From IMG/VR virus record IMGVR_UViG_3300036978_000177, positions 1-32,605 of that record: a stretch of 32,605 nucleotides of DNA; one strand, given 5' to 3'. The notes below the pieces were generated by a model. The model was not told the origin of the DNA. It saw nothing but the letters and a program-made list of their open reading frames with translations, and searched no databases. Numbering within the stretch: the first letter of the stretch is position 1; every line of letters starts with the position of its first letter. The DNA comes from a virus. Shown here piece by piece: positions 15,576 through 23,475 of the stretch. The translations under genes and the position numbers were made by a program.

Positions 15576-17005
15576 GTGACTGAGTTGAGGATCTTGAGAT
15601 TGCGGCTCAACACTCCAAGAAAATTGTCCTGTGTGCTGTTGCGTGACTCCAGCACACTCACCACCACATCATCCAGTGTGCCATCGACCAGCAGCCGGAA
15701 GATCTGTGTGGGGTGCTTCTGACCAGTTCTGGCAAGTCTGGCATTGGTCTGGTTGTATTCTTCAGTAGAGAATGGCAGAGTGACCCACACAATTCTGCTG
15801 CCACCACTTTGCATATTCAACCCATGACTAATGGACAGTGGGTGTGCAACTAGCATGGGGATCTTGCCACTGTTCCAATCACCCAGCAGATCAGAGTGAA
15901 ATGCTTTCGCTTGGGGAAATGCTGCGAGGATCCGTTCACGTTCATGGATGTATCGGATCACCACTAGCATGGGTGCCTTCTCTCTGTCCACTAGCTTGTG
16001 CAGTGCTTTGATCTTGGCATCATGCACCTGTGTGACTGTCTTGACCTCACCGGCACCGATGTTGTAGATGTTGGCAAGTGAGTCAGCATAGACTGCACCA
16101 CTGAGCATCTGCTGGAGCTTGCCCACCAGCACACCTTTGTTGACGGCTGTGACCTGTGAGTCTGCCAAGGTCACGATCAACTCCTTTTCGAGTTTCTTAT
16201 ACTTCACCTTCACTGCCGGTGGGAGACTCACTGAGATGTCCTCCACTGTCACCGGGGGGATGTCGAGGTGATCCTCGGATCTCAGAGTCAGCACATACGA
16301 CAGCAGTTTTTCCTCAATCATGCCCTCACAGTCTGCTCTGACTCTCCACTGTCTTTCATGGAAATCAATTGGCTCAAGGTATTGTTGTTTGAAGTTGCCC
16401 ATGTGCTTGCCAAACATGGCACCGTCATCCAGCAGACGGATCTGAGCAAACAGGTCTTGGTGACTGTTGGGGATCGGTGTGCCGGTCAATCCCCAGTGGC
16501 GTTTGAATTTGCTTCTATATTTGCGGAAAAACTGGATCCTCTTGGACTTGGGATCCTTTGCTTTGCTGAGTTCATCCCAGACTATGGTGTCCACCGGCAG
16601 ATCATCTGGGTGTTTGCCATGTAAGATCTTCTTGATGATGCCATGGTCCGTGATGGTGCCATCATTGGCAGTGCGGGGGATGTAGAGAGATTCATAGTTG
16701 AGTGTGTAGATGCAAGCATCACCTCTGGACCATGCTGCCATGCCCTCTGGTGTACGCAGTGACACAATCCTCATCCATGAGAAGTTGTGCCACTTGCTGA
16801 CCTCATCCAACCATGTGAACAATGACACACGCAATGGAGCGATGACCAAGGCACCCTTGCAGGATCCATCAGCAATGTCCTGTGAGAGTCTTGCCAGCAC
16901 CATGGCAGTTTTGCCCAGACCCATGCCAGCAAACAATGCACCAATCGGGTGATCACCCAGATGATCAATGCCAGTCTGCTGATATGGTTTGGGTGTGAAG
17001 ATCAT
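15572..17005 (-). CDS. SNF2-family DEAD/DEAH-like helicase
   Basis: The product is 477 residues. Motif I is FAGMGLGKTAMV (Walker A at 27-33), preceded by the Q-type start PKPYQQTGIDHL. Motif II is VDTIVWDELSKAKD (W-D-E-L at 143-146), motif III is GLTGTP (172-177), and the C-terminal RecA domain ends with TNARLARTGQKHPTQIFRLL, a motif VI of the SNF2 type. Such short SNF2 proteins occur in phage replication clusters next to VRR-NUC nucleases and family A polymerases. The start is the ATG at 17005, ATGA-coupled to the 62-residue gene; the open frame continues upstream but that part overlaps two other genes and has no helicase features. It is the last gene of the leftward operon. Confidence 0.85.
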   Translation of the reverse strand: MIFTPKPYQQTGIDHLGDHPIGALFAGMGLGKTAMVLARLSQDIADGSCKGALVIAPLRVSLFTWLDEVSKWHNFSWMRIVSLRTPEGMAAWSRGDACIYTLNYESLYIPRTANDGTITDHGIIKKILHGKHPDDLPVDTIVWDELSKAKDPKSKRIQFFRKYRSKFKRHWGLTGTPIPNSHQDLFAQIRLLDDGAMFGKHMGNFKQQYLEPIDFHERQWRVRADCEGMIEEKLLSYVLTLRSEDHLDIPPVTVEDISVSLPPAVKVKYKKLEKELIVTLADSQVTAVNKGVLVGKLQQMLSGAVYADSLANIYNIGAGEVKTVTQVHDAKIKALHKLVDREKAPMLVVIRYIHERERILAAFPQAKAFHSDLLGDWNSGKIPMLVAHPLSISHGLNMQSGGSRIVWVTLPFSTEEYNQTNARLARTGQKHPTQIFRLLVDGTLDDVVVSVLESRNSTQDNFLGVLSRNLKILNSVT

Positions 17006-17190
17006 GGTCTGGTGATGTCCAGTGGTGGCAAGGTGCCAAACGGTGTGCGGCACATCTTGATCATCACCTCTCTCGGCATTCTTGTTAGGTGTGCCAGCAG
17101 CATCTTGACAGGTGTGTGGTTGGTGCTGTGCTGGAGGTAGTCGAGTGCTGCGAGTATGCCAGCAGATCTGTCGGTGGTTCTGTGTTTCAT
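17002..17190 (-). CDS. Small basic protein between VRR-NUC and helicase
   Basis: The product is 62 residues (MKHRTTDRSAGILAALDYLQ at the start), rich in His, Arg and Met. Both ends are ATGA overlaps, with the VRR-NUC stop upstream and the helicase start downstream, which is strong evidence that it is translated. The segment AALDYLQHSTNHTPVKMLLAH looks helical. It has no recognised family. Function would most likely be tied to the neighbouring nuclease and helicase. Confidence 0.6.
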   Translation of the reverse strand: MKHRTTDRSAGILAALDYLQHSTNHTPVKMLLAHLTRMPREVMIKMCRTPFGTLPPLDITRP

Positions 17191-17522
17191 TTTGTTTCGT
17201 TTGTTGGTTGTTGATTTTTGCATCTCCTTTTGAGATCTGCGGTGAGTTTGTAGCGCAGAGAAAAGAGAAATGCTGTGGCATCTGTGAAGTTGTCCACCCA
17301 TCCCACCAGACCACCAACAGAACTGATCAGTGCCATCTCATGCTGCTGTGCCTGTGTGGGTTTTTTCCCTGCTGTCTTGATCTCAAGGAACAGCACAGTG
17401 CCACCATGCATGAAGATCCTGTCTGGCACTGCTCGGTGTCCGGGTGATGTGAATTTTCTGGTGTATATGCCAAGACTCTTGGCAAACTGCACAATCTTTT
17501 TCTCTAGTTGTGCCTCGGTCAT
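17187..17522 (-). CDS. VRR-NUC nuclease
   Basis: The product is 111 residues, the size of single-domain phage VRR-NUC proteins. The core is GHRAVPDRIFMHGGTVLFLE followed by IKTAGKKPTQAQQHE, giving Pro33-Asp34, Glu47-x-Lys49 and Gln59, the PD-(D/E)xK catalytic set with the family's closing Q-x-x-x-x-x-x-L region. VRR-NUC enzymes are structure-selective nucleases acting on DNA junctions or flaps, consistent with a role in replication or recombination here. It overlaps the upstream 104-residue gene by four bases and the downstream 62-residue gene by ATGA. Confidence 0.9.
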   Translation of the reverse strand: MTEAQLEKKIVQFAKSLGIYTRKFTSPGHRAVPDRIFMHGGTVLFLEIKTAGKKPTQAQQHEMALISSVGGLVGWVDNFTDATAFLFSLRYKLTADLKRRCKNQQPTNETK

Positions 17523-17833
17523 AGTTCGATGCTGGTGTGGTAAAGGATCTTTTGCTTCAATTCTCTTTTGTCAATCCCGGTCATGTAGTTGAGCAGCCGG
17601 TTGATGGTGTCCACTCGCGGTGGTGCATCAGATCTGAACAACTCCAGAAGGATCAGTTGCTTTGCTTCTGTCTCACTGAGCATCTCATCTCTCAAGAATG
17701 GGTTGAGTGATGACCATGCCACCACTATGCCAGAGTGATTGAGCAGACCAGCATTGTGCAAATTCTGGGCAGATGCTGCACTCACTGAGCGCACATCAGA
17801 GAATATCTTTTTGTTTTTTGGTAGTGTGGTCAT
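17519..17833 (-). CDS. Unknown replication-cluster protein
   Basis: The product is 104 residues. The start TTLPKNKKIFSDVRSVSAAS is basic; the middle has NPFLRDEMLSETEAKQLILL and the end NRLLNYMTGIDKRELKQKIL, all helical. It could be a small DNA-binding protein, but no motif is clear enough to name. It is ATGA-coupled upstream (to the 55-residue gene) and downstream (to VRR-NUC), so it belongs to the same translation chain. Confidence 0.6.
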   Translation of the reverse strand: MTTLPKNKKIFSDVRSVSAASAQNLHNAGLLNHSGIVVAWSSLNPFLRDEMLSETEAKQLILLELFRSDAPPRVDTINRLLNYMTGIDKRELKQKILYHTSIEL

Positions 17834-17997
17834 TGGTTGTTGATGTGTTCAATGGTTTCTTGGATCTTGTTGAGTGCATTGTTGAGTTCATCGATGAGTG
17901 CCTCTTTATCAGCTTCATCGTTGCACTCAATTGCCTCCTCAAGATGTTGGATTGCTGAGAGGATCATGTCCTCAATTTTTCTTTGGTTTGCTGTCAT
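17830..17997 (-). CDS. Small acidic helical protein
   Basis: The product is 55 residues, nearly all helix, with an acidic amphipathic pattern (NQRKIEDMILSAIQHLEEAI, then DKEALIDELNNALNKIQETI). It may form a coiled coil or bind a partner of the replication complex. The stop overlaps the next start by ATGA. Its start codon overlaps the end of a 16 bp direct repeat, CAACACTACAAAAAAT on the minus strand, which also covers the last codons of the polymerase gene; see the repeat entries. Confidence 0.65.
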   Translation of the reverse strand: MTANQRKIEDMILSAIQHLEEAIECNDEADKEALIDELNNALNKIQETIEHINNQ

Positions 17998-18011
17998 TTT
18001 TTGTAGTGTTG
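17996..18011 (-). repeat. 16 bp direct repeat, downstream copy
   Basis: On the minus strand this reads CAACACTACAAAAAAT. The identical sequence lies at 18326-18341. The two copies flank the 97-residue gene. This copy ends in the AT of the start codon of the 55-residue gene. Confidence 0.9.
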
Positions 18012-18025
18012 TTATTAGTTAAACA

Positions 18026-18319
18026 TCATGGCAATTCAACAATCCATTTACCATCTTTCTTCTCGATCCATATTTTTATACGACCAAAACCATCGCTTTC
18101 ATATCTTTCTTGCACACCATCACAAAGGTAATCAGTTAATATTTTGAACAGTTCAAAATCTGGCACTTGCCATGTTGTTAATCCATTATATTCAAATGTT
18201 GCAAATATTTTGTTAGTAGTTTCTGGTGAATCAAATGACCCAAGATGAATACCCGTGAGGTAACCATAGAATTTTGATTCTTTAGTAATAAGTGGTGCTG
18301 TATTGTTTATTGGTGTCAT
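18026..18319 (-). CDS. AT-rich inserted gene of unknown function
   Basis: The product is 97 residues: MTPINNTAPLITKESKFYGY, then a beta/alpha mixture ending in IKIWIEKKDGKWIVELP. The composition is visibly richer in A and T than its neighbours, and it lacks the GATC and TGCCA words so common in this genome. It is flanked by a 16 bp direct repeat, and it interrupts what would otherwise be an ATGA-coupled run of genes. I recognise no family. The start at 18319 was chosen because it follows the leader directly; the open frame extends upstream into the polymerase gene in a different frame. A recently acquired accessory gene is the best reading. Confidence 0.7.
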   Translation of the reverse strand: MTPINNTAPLITKESKFYGYLTGIHLGSFDSPETTNKIFATFEYNGLTTWQVPDFELFKILTDYLCDGVQERYESDGFGRIKIWIEKKDGKWIVELP

Positions 18320-18323
18320 AGTA

Positions 18324-20528
18324 TTATTTTTTGTAGTGTTGAATTGTTGATCCTTCTGCTGCCAGTGGCAGACCTTCTGCCCATGCTGGCATGGTGCAAA
18401 GCAATTGGCAAAGTTCTTCGTGTGTCTGTCCTTCTTCCTGTGTGCAGAGAATCTCATCATGGACAAGCATAAAAGGTTTATATCCAGCACTCTCTGCTGC
18501 CAGCATACCTTCGCGCATGATGTCACCGGCACACGCTTGTGTGGCATTCTCCAGCAACTTGCCACCATACGTGTGGCACCATCCCCATGTGCCAGCACTG
18601 TTGGGGATCACTCCCCAGAAGCGGATCTGTGAAGTCCAGAACTTCGCACTGTTTGTGATGATCTCTGCCTTGGGGTAAATCAGATGATGACCAGATGGCA
18701 ACTTGATGCAGAGTGCTGTGAAGTTGGCAATGGTGCTGCACGACAGGGTGAGCTTGCCAACCTTGTGCTTTGTGTTGGGTGACTTGATCGCTGCCTTGGC
18801 TGCATCATCTAACTGCTTCCAACTTGCCACCACAACCGGGTTCTCTGATCTCCAACTGGTCACTGCTCGGTCAGCCAGATCATCAAAACAAAACTCAGAC
18901 CACTCTGCCTCGGTCTGTGGGTCCACTGTGGTCCATCCCATCTCCTTGGGATCCTTGCCATCGATGAAGTCTGCATGGCGGGGTTTGTAGTCAGCAATCA
19001 TCTGTGGGGTAGGTGCGAACCCATAGGACTCACAGGTGGCGCGGAACTTGGGTCTGCCCATGTTGTAGGAGCAACCCAGCACTGACTGCTTGCCAATGAA
19101 TCGTTCATCCTTGGTGATGTTGCTGACTGGTTTGCCAAAGATCAACGATGCCATGATCTCATAGATTGGCTCATTGTTTCTGAACTTCTGCAGGGTCTTT
19201 TCTTCACCCACCAACCATGGTGCCACTCTTGCCTCAATGGCTGCATAGTCTGCCTGTAGGACCATGCCAGTGCGCGGCTGGATGAAGTTACGGATCACAG
19301 AGATCATCACTTGGAACAGGTCACCAAAGAGTGCCTCCAACTCATCGATGGTGGCACCGGCACACACACAAGCATATGCCAGATCTGAGAATGCTATCGT
19401 GGGTCTGGCGTAGTTCTGCGGCTGGATCCCTTTGCCGGTCCACCGATGGGTGCGCTCGGCACCGTAGATCAATAGCGCACCTCGGACCTTGCCATCTGTG
19501 TCAGCCATGTTGAGCATGGCGGGGATCTTCTTTACAGCAGCAGATCCGATGAGTGAGTAGGTGGTCAGTGCTGCCACTGCCTCTGGTGTGAGTAGGTCCA
19601 CCAGTGGCGAGGTCAACCATGCACTCACGGTGTCTGCTTGCAGATCCTGACCTGTGAATCCTTTGCCCTTCAGCCAGCACTGCATCATCTCATTTTGTGA
19701 TGGGTTGAACCCAGCAGTGATGCTGACTTGCTTTGGTGCTTTTCTGAGCTTGGTCACCGGCAGGGTGATCATCTCGGTGGGGTGTGCCGTCTGTGATTGG
19801 AAAATTGGGATAAGTCTGCTGGTGTATTCACCAATGAGACTCTCAGCATGATGCAGTGCGTTCATCTTGAGTGGGATCCCACGGTCATTCATTCTCAGAT
19901 CTGCATGGAAGTGTGCAGCAGTAGGGTGTGACTGCTTTGTCAGACTGACCAGTGCATGATGCACCAATCTCTCTGCCTCGACATCGCGGCGGCAGTAGTC
20001 AACGAACATCTGAAAGTCGAGTAATGCGTCTGCTGGATAGATCCGTGTGCGAGAATCACCCTTGGTGGGTTTGCGAGGCACACAGAACTGCTGGATCAAC
20101 TTGGTGCCGTCTGTGCTTTTCGGCATTGGGATCTGTAGAAACTCACCAGCCTGTGCCAGTGATGATGGGATTGCTGCCAGACGGCACAGTGCTGCTGTGC
20201 ATCTCCACTGTGTGAGTGCCGGTGCTGTCATCAGTCCGTATTTCAAGAATGCTTTGTGAAACAAGTGCTTGGTGATGGCAAATTCAAATTGGGCATTGTG
20301 CGCCCATATCTCTGCACCACTCTGCACTGCCTGACTGAGCAGTGCCAGTGCATCGGTGTTGTTGTCCATGACTGACCACACCAGTGGTGCCTCATCATTC
20401 TTGGCAATCGCCATGACGAGGATCTCAGCATCATAGTGTGCTGCATATTTGAATGCACCAACATCTTTGAGACTTTCTGGTGAGAATGTCTCATAGTCGA
20501 GATGATAGGTGTCTGGTGTGGTGAGCAT
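18324..20528 (-). CDS. Family A DNA polymerase with 3'-5' exonuclease
   Basis: The product is 734 residues. The exonuclease domain shows ExoI (LDYETFS, Asp11 and Glu13), ExoII (WAHNAQFEFA, about 76-84) and ExoIII (YCRRDVEAE, Tyr178 and Asp182). The polymerase domain shows motif A (LQADYAAIEARV, Asp427), motif B (ERFIGKQSVLGCSYNMG, Lys480 and Tyr488) and motif C (LVHDEIL, His690-Asp691-Glu692). All key residues are present, so a replicative, proofreading polymerase is expected. No 5'-nuclease domain is visible. The stop TAA lies immediately after a stretch that is repeated 330 bases downstream. The gene begins 15 bases after the small coiled-coil gene. Confidence 0.95.
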   Translation of the reverse strand: MLTTPDTYHLDYETFSPESLKDVGAFKYAAHYDAEILVMAIAKNDEAPLVWSVMDNNTDALALLSQAVQSGAEIWAHNAQFEFAITKHLFHKAFLKYGLMTAPALTQWRCTAALCRLAAIPSSLAQAGEFLQIPMPKSTDGTKLIQQFCVPRKPTKGDSRTRIYPADALLDFQMFVDYCRRDVEAERLVHHALVSLTKQSHPTAAHFHADLRMNDRGIPLKMNALHHAESLIGEYTSRLIPIFQSQTAHPTEMITLPVTKLRKAPKQVSITAGFNPSQNEMMQCWLKGKGFTGQDLQADTVSAWLTSPLVDLLTPEAVAALTTYSLIGSAAVKKIPAMLNMADTDGKVRGALLIYGAERTHRWTGKGIQPQNYARPTIAFSDLAYACVCAGATIDELEALFGDLFQVMISVIRNFIQPRTGMVLQADYAAIEARVAPWLVGEEKTLQKFRNNEPIYEIMASLIFGKPVSNITKDERFIGKQSVLGCSYNMGRPKFRATCESYGFAPTPQMIADYKPRHADFIDGKDPKEMGWTTVDPQTEAEWSEFCFDDLADRAVTSWRSENPVVVASWKQLDDAAKAAIKSPNTKHKVGKLTLSCSTIANFTALCIKLPSGHHLIYPKAEIITNSAKFWTSQIRFWGVIPNSAGTWGWCHTYGGKLLENATQACAGDIMREGMLAAESAGYKPFMLVHDEILCTQEEGQTHEELCQLLCTMPAWAEGLPLAAEGSTIQHYKK
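18326..18341 (-). repeat. 16 bp direct repeat, upstream copy
   Basis: This copy of CAACACTACAAAAAAT (minus strand) encodes the end of the polymerase (Gln-His-Tyr-Lys-Lys) and the T of its TAA stop. The other copy is at 17996-18011. If the intervening 330 bases were lost by recombination, the polymerase would end in AAA-AAA-TGA and the TGA would overlap the ATG of the 55-residue gene, as other genes in this operon do. Confidence 0.9.
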
Positions 20529-20543
20529 GGAGCCGGTGGTGTG

Positions 20544-20732
20544 TTATGATTTAGACAGCAGGATCTCGGAATGTAGTGCCTCGACCTCTGACTGGAGTGC
20601 TTCAACTTTGCCCTGCTGGGCTAGGTTGTAAATCCCCAATTGTTCATTGAGGATCCTCATGCCATCATTGTCATTCTGGACAAGGTGGTGGATTGCTTTG
20701 ACGTATTCTTTTATTTTTGATTCTGTGGACAT
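20544..20732 (-). CDS. Small coiled-coil protein
   Basis: The product is 62 residues (MSTESKIKEYVKAIHHLVQN at the start), with a C-terminal heptad pattern VEALQSEVEALHSEILLSKS that should form a coiled coil. It lies between the DUF2815 gene and the polymerase in the same direction. The start was placed at 20732; the frame runs open farther upstream but overlaps the end of the ssDNA-binding protein gene. A partner or dimerisation factor for a replication protein is possible; nothing more can be said. Confidence 0.6.
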   Translation of the reverse strand: MSTESKIKEYVKAIHHLVQNDNDGMRILNEQLGIYNLAQQGKVEALQSEVEALHSEILLSKS

Positions 20733-20796
20733 AAATGTGGTGGTGTTGTTGTCCTCACCACTCCACCCAATGCTGGGCAGAGTGGCAAGGTATTGT

Positions 20797-21417
20797 TTAG
20801 AAGTTCTCAACCTCGATCTCCTCTTCTTCCATCTCCTCATCCTCGAATGCATCAACTGTTACTTTAGCAGCACCGAATGGTTCACCCTTCCGCAGATATT
20901 GGATTGCCTCAATGCTGGCAGAGATGCCCTTTTTGCCTTCATACTCGTAAGCAAAGATGTTGAGAATGGCATTGACGTAGTCACCATTGTTAGGCATCCC
21001 AGTTGATGCTGGCAGTGGTTGACGCTTCTGGTCCACAATCAACACACCGTTGGGTGCATCTGCCACCTTTGTCCCGGCACTGAAAAACATGGTGCTGGCA
21101 TCATATCCCTCGTAGTAGTCACCATCCTCGTTGACCTTAGGACCACGACTGCCAACTTGCTGGTCTGCTTTGCTGTATGCATACATCTCCAGCTTGCCGG
21201 GTGTTTTCCCCCACTTGTCTTTGCAGATGGCAGCAAGAATGACCTTTTCAAAGTCTGTGCTTGGCACACTGACTTTCTTCTCATCGATAGTTGCCTCAAC
21301 AGTAGAGTCAGCAGAGCAGATGCCGGTGAAGGTGTATTTTGGATCACCAGTCTTTGGGGTGTATGGTTTTCTCAAGTTGGAGAAACTGAGACGGACATTT
21401 TTGATTTTGACTTGCAT
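20797..21417 (-). CDS. DUF2815 ssDNA-binding protein
   Basis: The product is 206 residues. It starts MQVKIKNVRLSFSNLRKPYT and contains KVILAAICKDKWGKTPG, YYEGYDASTMFFSAGTKVAD, and NGDYVNAILNIFAYEYEGKK, all typical of the DUF2815 family found beside family A polymerases and DUF2800 nucleases in phages and related to the gp2.5-type OB-fold SSBs. The C-terminus is strongly acidic (DEEMEEEEIEVENF), as single-stranded DNA-binding proteins need for partner contacts. It lies downstream of a terminator repeat, so it may need a promoter of its own; the 21418-21470 leader has only weak candidates. Confidence 0.85.
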   Translation of the reverse strand: MQVKIKNVRLSFSNLRKPYTPKTGDPKYTFTGICSADSTVEATIDEKKVSVPSTDFEKVILAAICKDKWGKTPGKLEMYAYSKADQQVGSRGPKVNEDGDYYEGYDASTMFFSAGTKVADAPNGVLIVDQKRQPLPASTGMPNNGDYVNAILNIFAYEYEGKKGISASIEAIQYLRKGEPFGAAKVTVDAFEDEEMEEEEIEVENF

Positions 21418-21477
21418 ATGTTTGGTATGTTTAATTTTGGTTAATTTGACTGGGTGACAACGTGCCACCCTTCGCCC

Positions 21478-21508
21478 AGAAAACCCCACCCAATTCAATG
21501 GGTGAGGT
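21478..21508 (-). terminator. Intrinsic terminator, repeat copy 1
   Basis: On the minus strand ACCTCACCCA (21508-21499) pairs with TGGGTGGGGT (21492-21483), 10 base pairs with one wobble and a 6-base loop, followed by TTTCT. It lies 26 bases after the stop of the 114-residue gene. A 37-base sequence including this hairpin (21473-21509) is identical to one at 24235-24271. Confidence 0.8.
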
Positions 21509-21534
21509 GTGTCTGTGGGTGGGTGAGTGGTGGT

Positions 21535-21879
21535 TTATGCTTTTGCAAACTGCTTCTTGTATCGTGCAGAGGTTGATTTTTTGCGCTTGTCAATTGCATC
21601 TTGTAGTTCACCAACTGTGCGATAATACTCTGGGTATTGGCTTGCACCAAACCAATTGCCATCTCTGGTGCAGGTCATTGTCACTTTGAACCACACACCA
21701 ATTTGTTCTTCTGTTTTCCAATAGTAACCCTTTGCATCTTCTGGTGCCACTGTGAATTCTGCTGTTGATATGGCAATACACAGACCAATTGATCTGCCCT
21801 TGTTGTCAAGGACACCAAAGTCGATTTGCTCAGTAGTGGCAGGAGTGATTTGTTTGATTGTAACTTTTATTTCTTTCAT
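21535..21879 (-). CDS. Stand-alone small gene, cassette B
   Basis: The product is 114 residues. It starts MKEIKVTIKQITPATTEQID, has a central GRSIGLCIAISTAEFTVAPE and a YYWKTEEQIGVWFKVTMTCT segment, and ends in a basic helix (DAIDKRKKSTSARYKKQFAK). I recognise no family. The gene has its own promoter-like repeat 19 bases upstream and its own terminator, both copied at the 24.2-24.6 kb cassette, which makes it an independent unit set into the early operon. Such isolated early genes in phages often encode host-takeover or anti-defence functions; that is an inference. Confidence 0.75.
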   Translation of the reverse strand: MKEIKVTIKQITPATTEQIDFGVLDNKGRSIGLCIAISTAEFTVAPEDAKGYYWKTEEQIGVWFKVTMTCTRDGNWFGASQYPEYYRTVGELQDAIDKRKKSTSARYKKQFAKA

Positions 21880-21897
21880 GGTTCTGTATGTTTGTTT

Positions 21898-21961
21898 TGG
21901 TTCGGTGCCGTGTGGCGGGGACACACTAGCATACACTTTTGTATACTGTCCAGATTTATTT
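21898..21961 (-). promoter_or_regulatory. Promoter/operator-like repeat, copy B
   Basis: These 64 bases match 24511-24574 at about 53 of 64 positions and lie at the same distance from a start codon. Read on the minus strand the order is TGGACA, an interrupted dyad GTATAC-N6-GTATGC, the words CTAGTGTG, then CCCCGCC-ACACGGC with a small GCC/GGC hairpin. Spacing from TGGACA to TATGCT is 13, too short for a standard sigma-70 promoter, so a phage-specific factor or an operator over a degenerate promoter is likely. Confidence 0.55.
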
Positions 21962-22240
21962 TCAACTATTTTTTACAGGCAAATACTCGGCAAAAACCCA
22001 TGTCCATCTGATGACAGTTCCATTTTTGGCGCAGTCTTGGATGATAAATGGCTCACTCATTTTTGCCAGTGTTTCAATTTGTATTAGGCTTGATGCCCCA
22101 CCTCGGACGCATTCCACCATTTGTTCGGTGTTGCCATCGTCGGTCAGCCTATGTGGGCATTGACTTCCACACGCCTTGAGTTTTTCTGTGATGTCACCGG
22201 CATACGTTACGATGCAGTTCATGATTACTTTATTCTTCAT
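21962..22240 (-). CDS. Small cysteine-containing protein
   Basis: The product is 92 residues, with MKNKVIMNCIVTYAGDITEK at the start and further cysteines in KACGSQCPHR, MVECVRGG and IQDCAKN. The C-x-x-x-C followed by later Cys could bind a metal, but the spacing fits no named family. It is coupled by ATGA to the end of the DUF2800 gene. The AGGAGG seven bases before its start is part of the DUF2800 coding sequence (Gln-Glu-Asp codons), yet it may work as a ribosome site. Its stop lies one base from the cassette B promoter repeat. Confidence 0.6.
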   Translation of the reverse strand: MKNKVIMNCIVTYAGDITEKLKACGSQCPHRLTDDGNTEQMVECVRGGASSLIQIETLAKMSEPFIIQDCAKNGTVIRWTWVFAEYLPVKNS

Positions 22241-23475
22241 AAACAATCCTCCTGTGTGATCTCATCATCAAAGTTGCCAGCACCGGTGACTCTTGCGGGT
22301 CTTGGATCTGACTCCAGCACCAGTTTTGGAGATCCGTCTGACTGACTTACTAGTTGGTCCCAACGTCCCAAGAATCTCTTATTCTGTTTGTCAAGAGGTG
22401 TGCCTTGTTTCTTCAGCACCTTCTCAATCTGTGCCGGTGACAACAGTTTCTTCGGTGCATATTTTTCTGCTGCTGGGATCTTACGCAGCAACTTGTCAAC
22501 CTCTGACTCACTGCTCCACTTTCTGTTGCCCTTGCCACCATCGATGGTCTTCAGACCACAGATGCTTTGCCCTGCTTCGATCAACTCCAGTGTGTTCTCA
22601 TTCAACTCATCAAAGAATTTGCTGATCTCTTTTGAATTCATTGCGATCCGCACACGCACAGCATCAGTGATCTCCACCTTGGCAAACTGCTCCTTGTCAA
22701 TCTCACCCTTGAGTGGGTTGATCTCATCTGGCAGACCATCAAACATGGCACCCACTCTTGTGGCACACACCCGGCGAGCATCACAGAACCGACAAGCATC
22801 GTAAGATGGTGTCAACATCGATGCATCTGCTGCTTTGCTGAGTTTGTATGAGTCAAAGATCCGTTCGCCAATCTCAACCATCAACTCACCCAGTGTGGTG
22901 GTCCACACTTCGGCTGTGCCATCAAATGAGTGATGGCGCGGCTGGTAGATTGCCATGGTCACCGGTGTGGTCTTGGTGAACTTGTGACCCTGTGATTGCA
23001 GCAACTCCACCAGACTGATGGCATAAATTGCCAACTGATCATTGCCCTCTGCACTGACTTTCTCACCCACTCCGTATTTCAAATCAAGGATGTTGATGCC
23101 CTTGTCACCCACCACAGCAAAGTCAATGGTGCCATGCACTGTCTTGTTGTAGTAGAGTGGCACTCTTTGCTCAGTGTATACTGTGGCACCACCGTGCATC
23201 TGTTCTGCAAGTTCATCTGCATAATCGATGTATCCACCAAGATGCTCCAGAAATGACTCTGGGATCTCGGACCGGACTATGTCACCCTTGAGACAGCGAT
23301 CTGCCCAGTCGTGTGCCTCTGTGCCTTCAAGACTGTAGGCTGTGTCAACCTTGGCAGGGATCATCCCTGCTGCCTTGCACTGGGCGATGTATGCCACAGA
23401 TCCGGCACATCCTCTCCACTGCTTGGCAGCAGATGCTCCCCAAGCGTAGTGGGTATTTTCTGGTGGTGTGTTCAT
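22237..23475 (-). CDS. DUF2800 nuclease (Cas4/AddB-like, Fe-S)
   Basis: The product is 412 residues. It shows the PD-(D/E)xK exonuclease pattern of the DUF2800 family: LEGTEAHDWAD (His55), HGTIDFAVVGD (Asp118), NILDLKYG (Asp131, Lys133) and EGNDQLAIYA (Gln147). An N-terminal cysteine (WRGCAGS, Cys23) and a C-terminal YDACRFCDARRVC cluster (Cys228, Cys231, Cys237) are the four ligands expected for a 4Fe-4S cluster of the Cas4/AddB type. In phages this enzyme travels with DUF2815 and a family A polymerase. It probably processes DNA ends during replication or recombination. Its start overlaps the stop of the small membrane protein gene. Confidence 0.9.
   Translation of the reverse strand: MNTPPENTHYAWGASAAKQWRGCAGSVAYIAQCKAAGMIPAKVDTAYSLEGTEAHDWADRCLKGDIVRSEIPESFLEHLGGYIDYADELAEQMHGGATVYTEQRVPLYYNKTVHGTIDFAVVGDKGINILDLKYGVGEKVSAEGNDQLAIYAISLVELLQSQGHKFTKTTPVTMAIYQPRHHSFDGTAEVWTTTLGELMVEIGERIFDSYKLSKAADASMLTPSYDACRFCDARRVCATRVGAMFDGLPDEINPLKGEIDKEQFAKVEITDAVRVRIAMNSKEISKFFDELNENTLELIEAGQSICGLKTIDGGKGNRKWSSESEVDKLLRKIPAAEKYAPKKLLSPAQIEKVLKKQGTPLDKQNKRFLGRWDQLVSQSDGSPKLVLESDPRPARVTGAGNFDDEITQEDCL

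Noticed and set aside
22237-22260. AGGAGG as a designed ribosome site for the 92-residue gene
   Set aside because: It is part of Gln-Glu-Asp codons of the DUF2800 gene; it may help but does not show general SD use.
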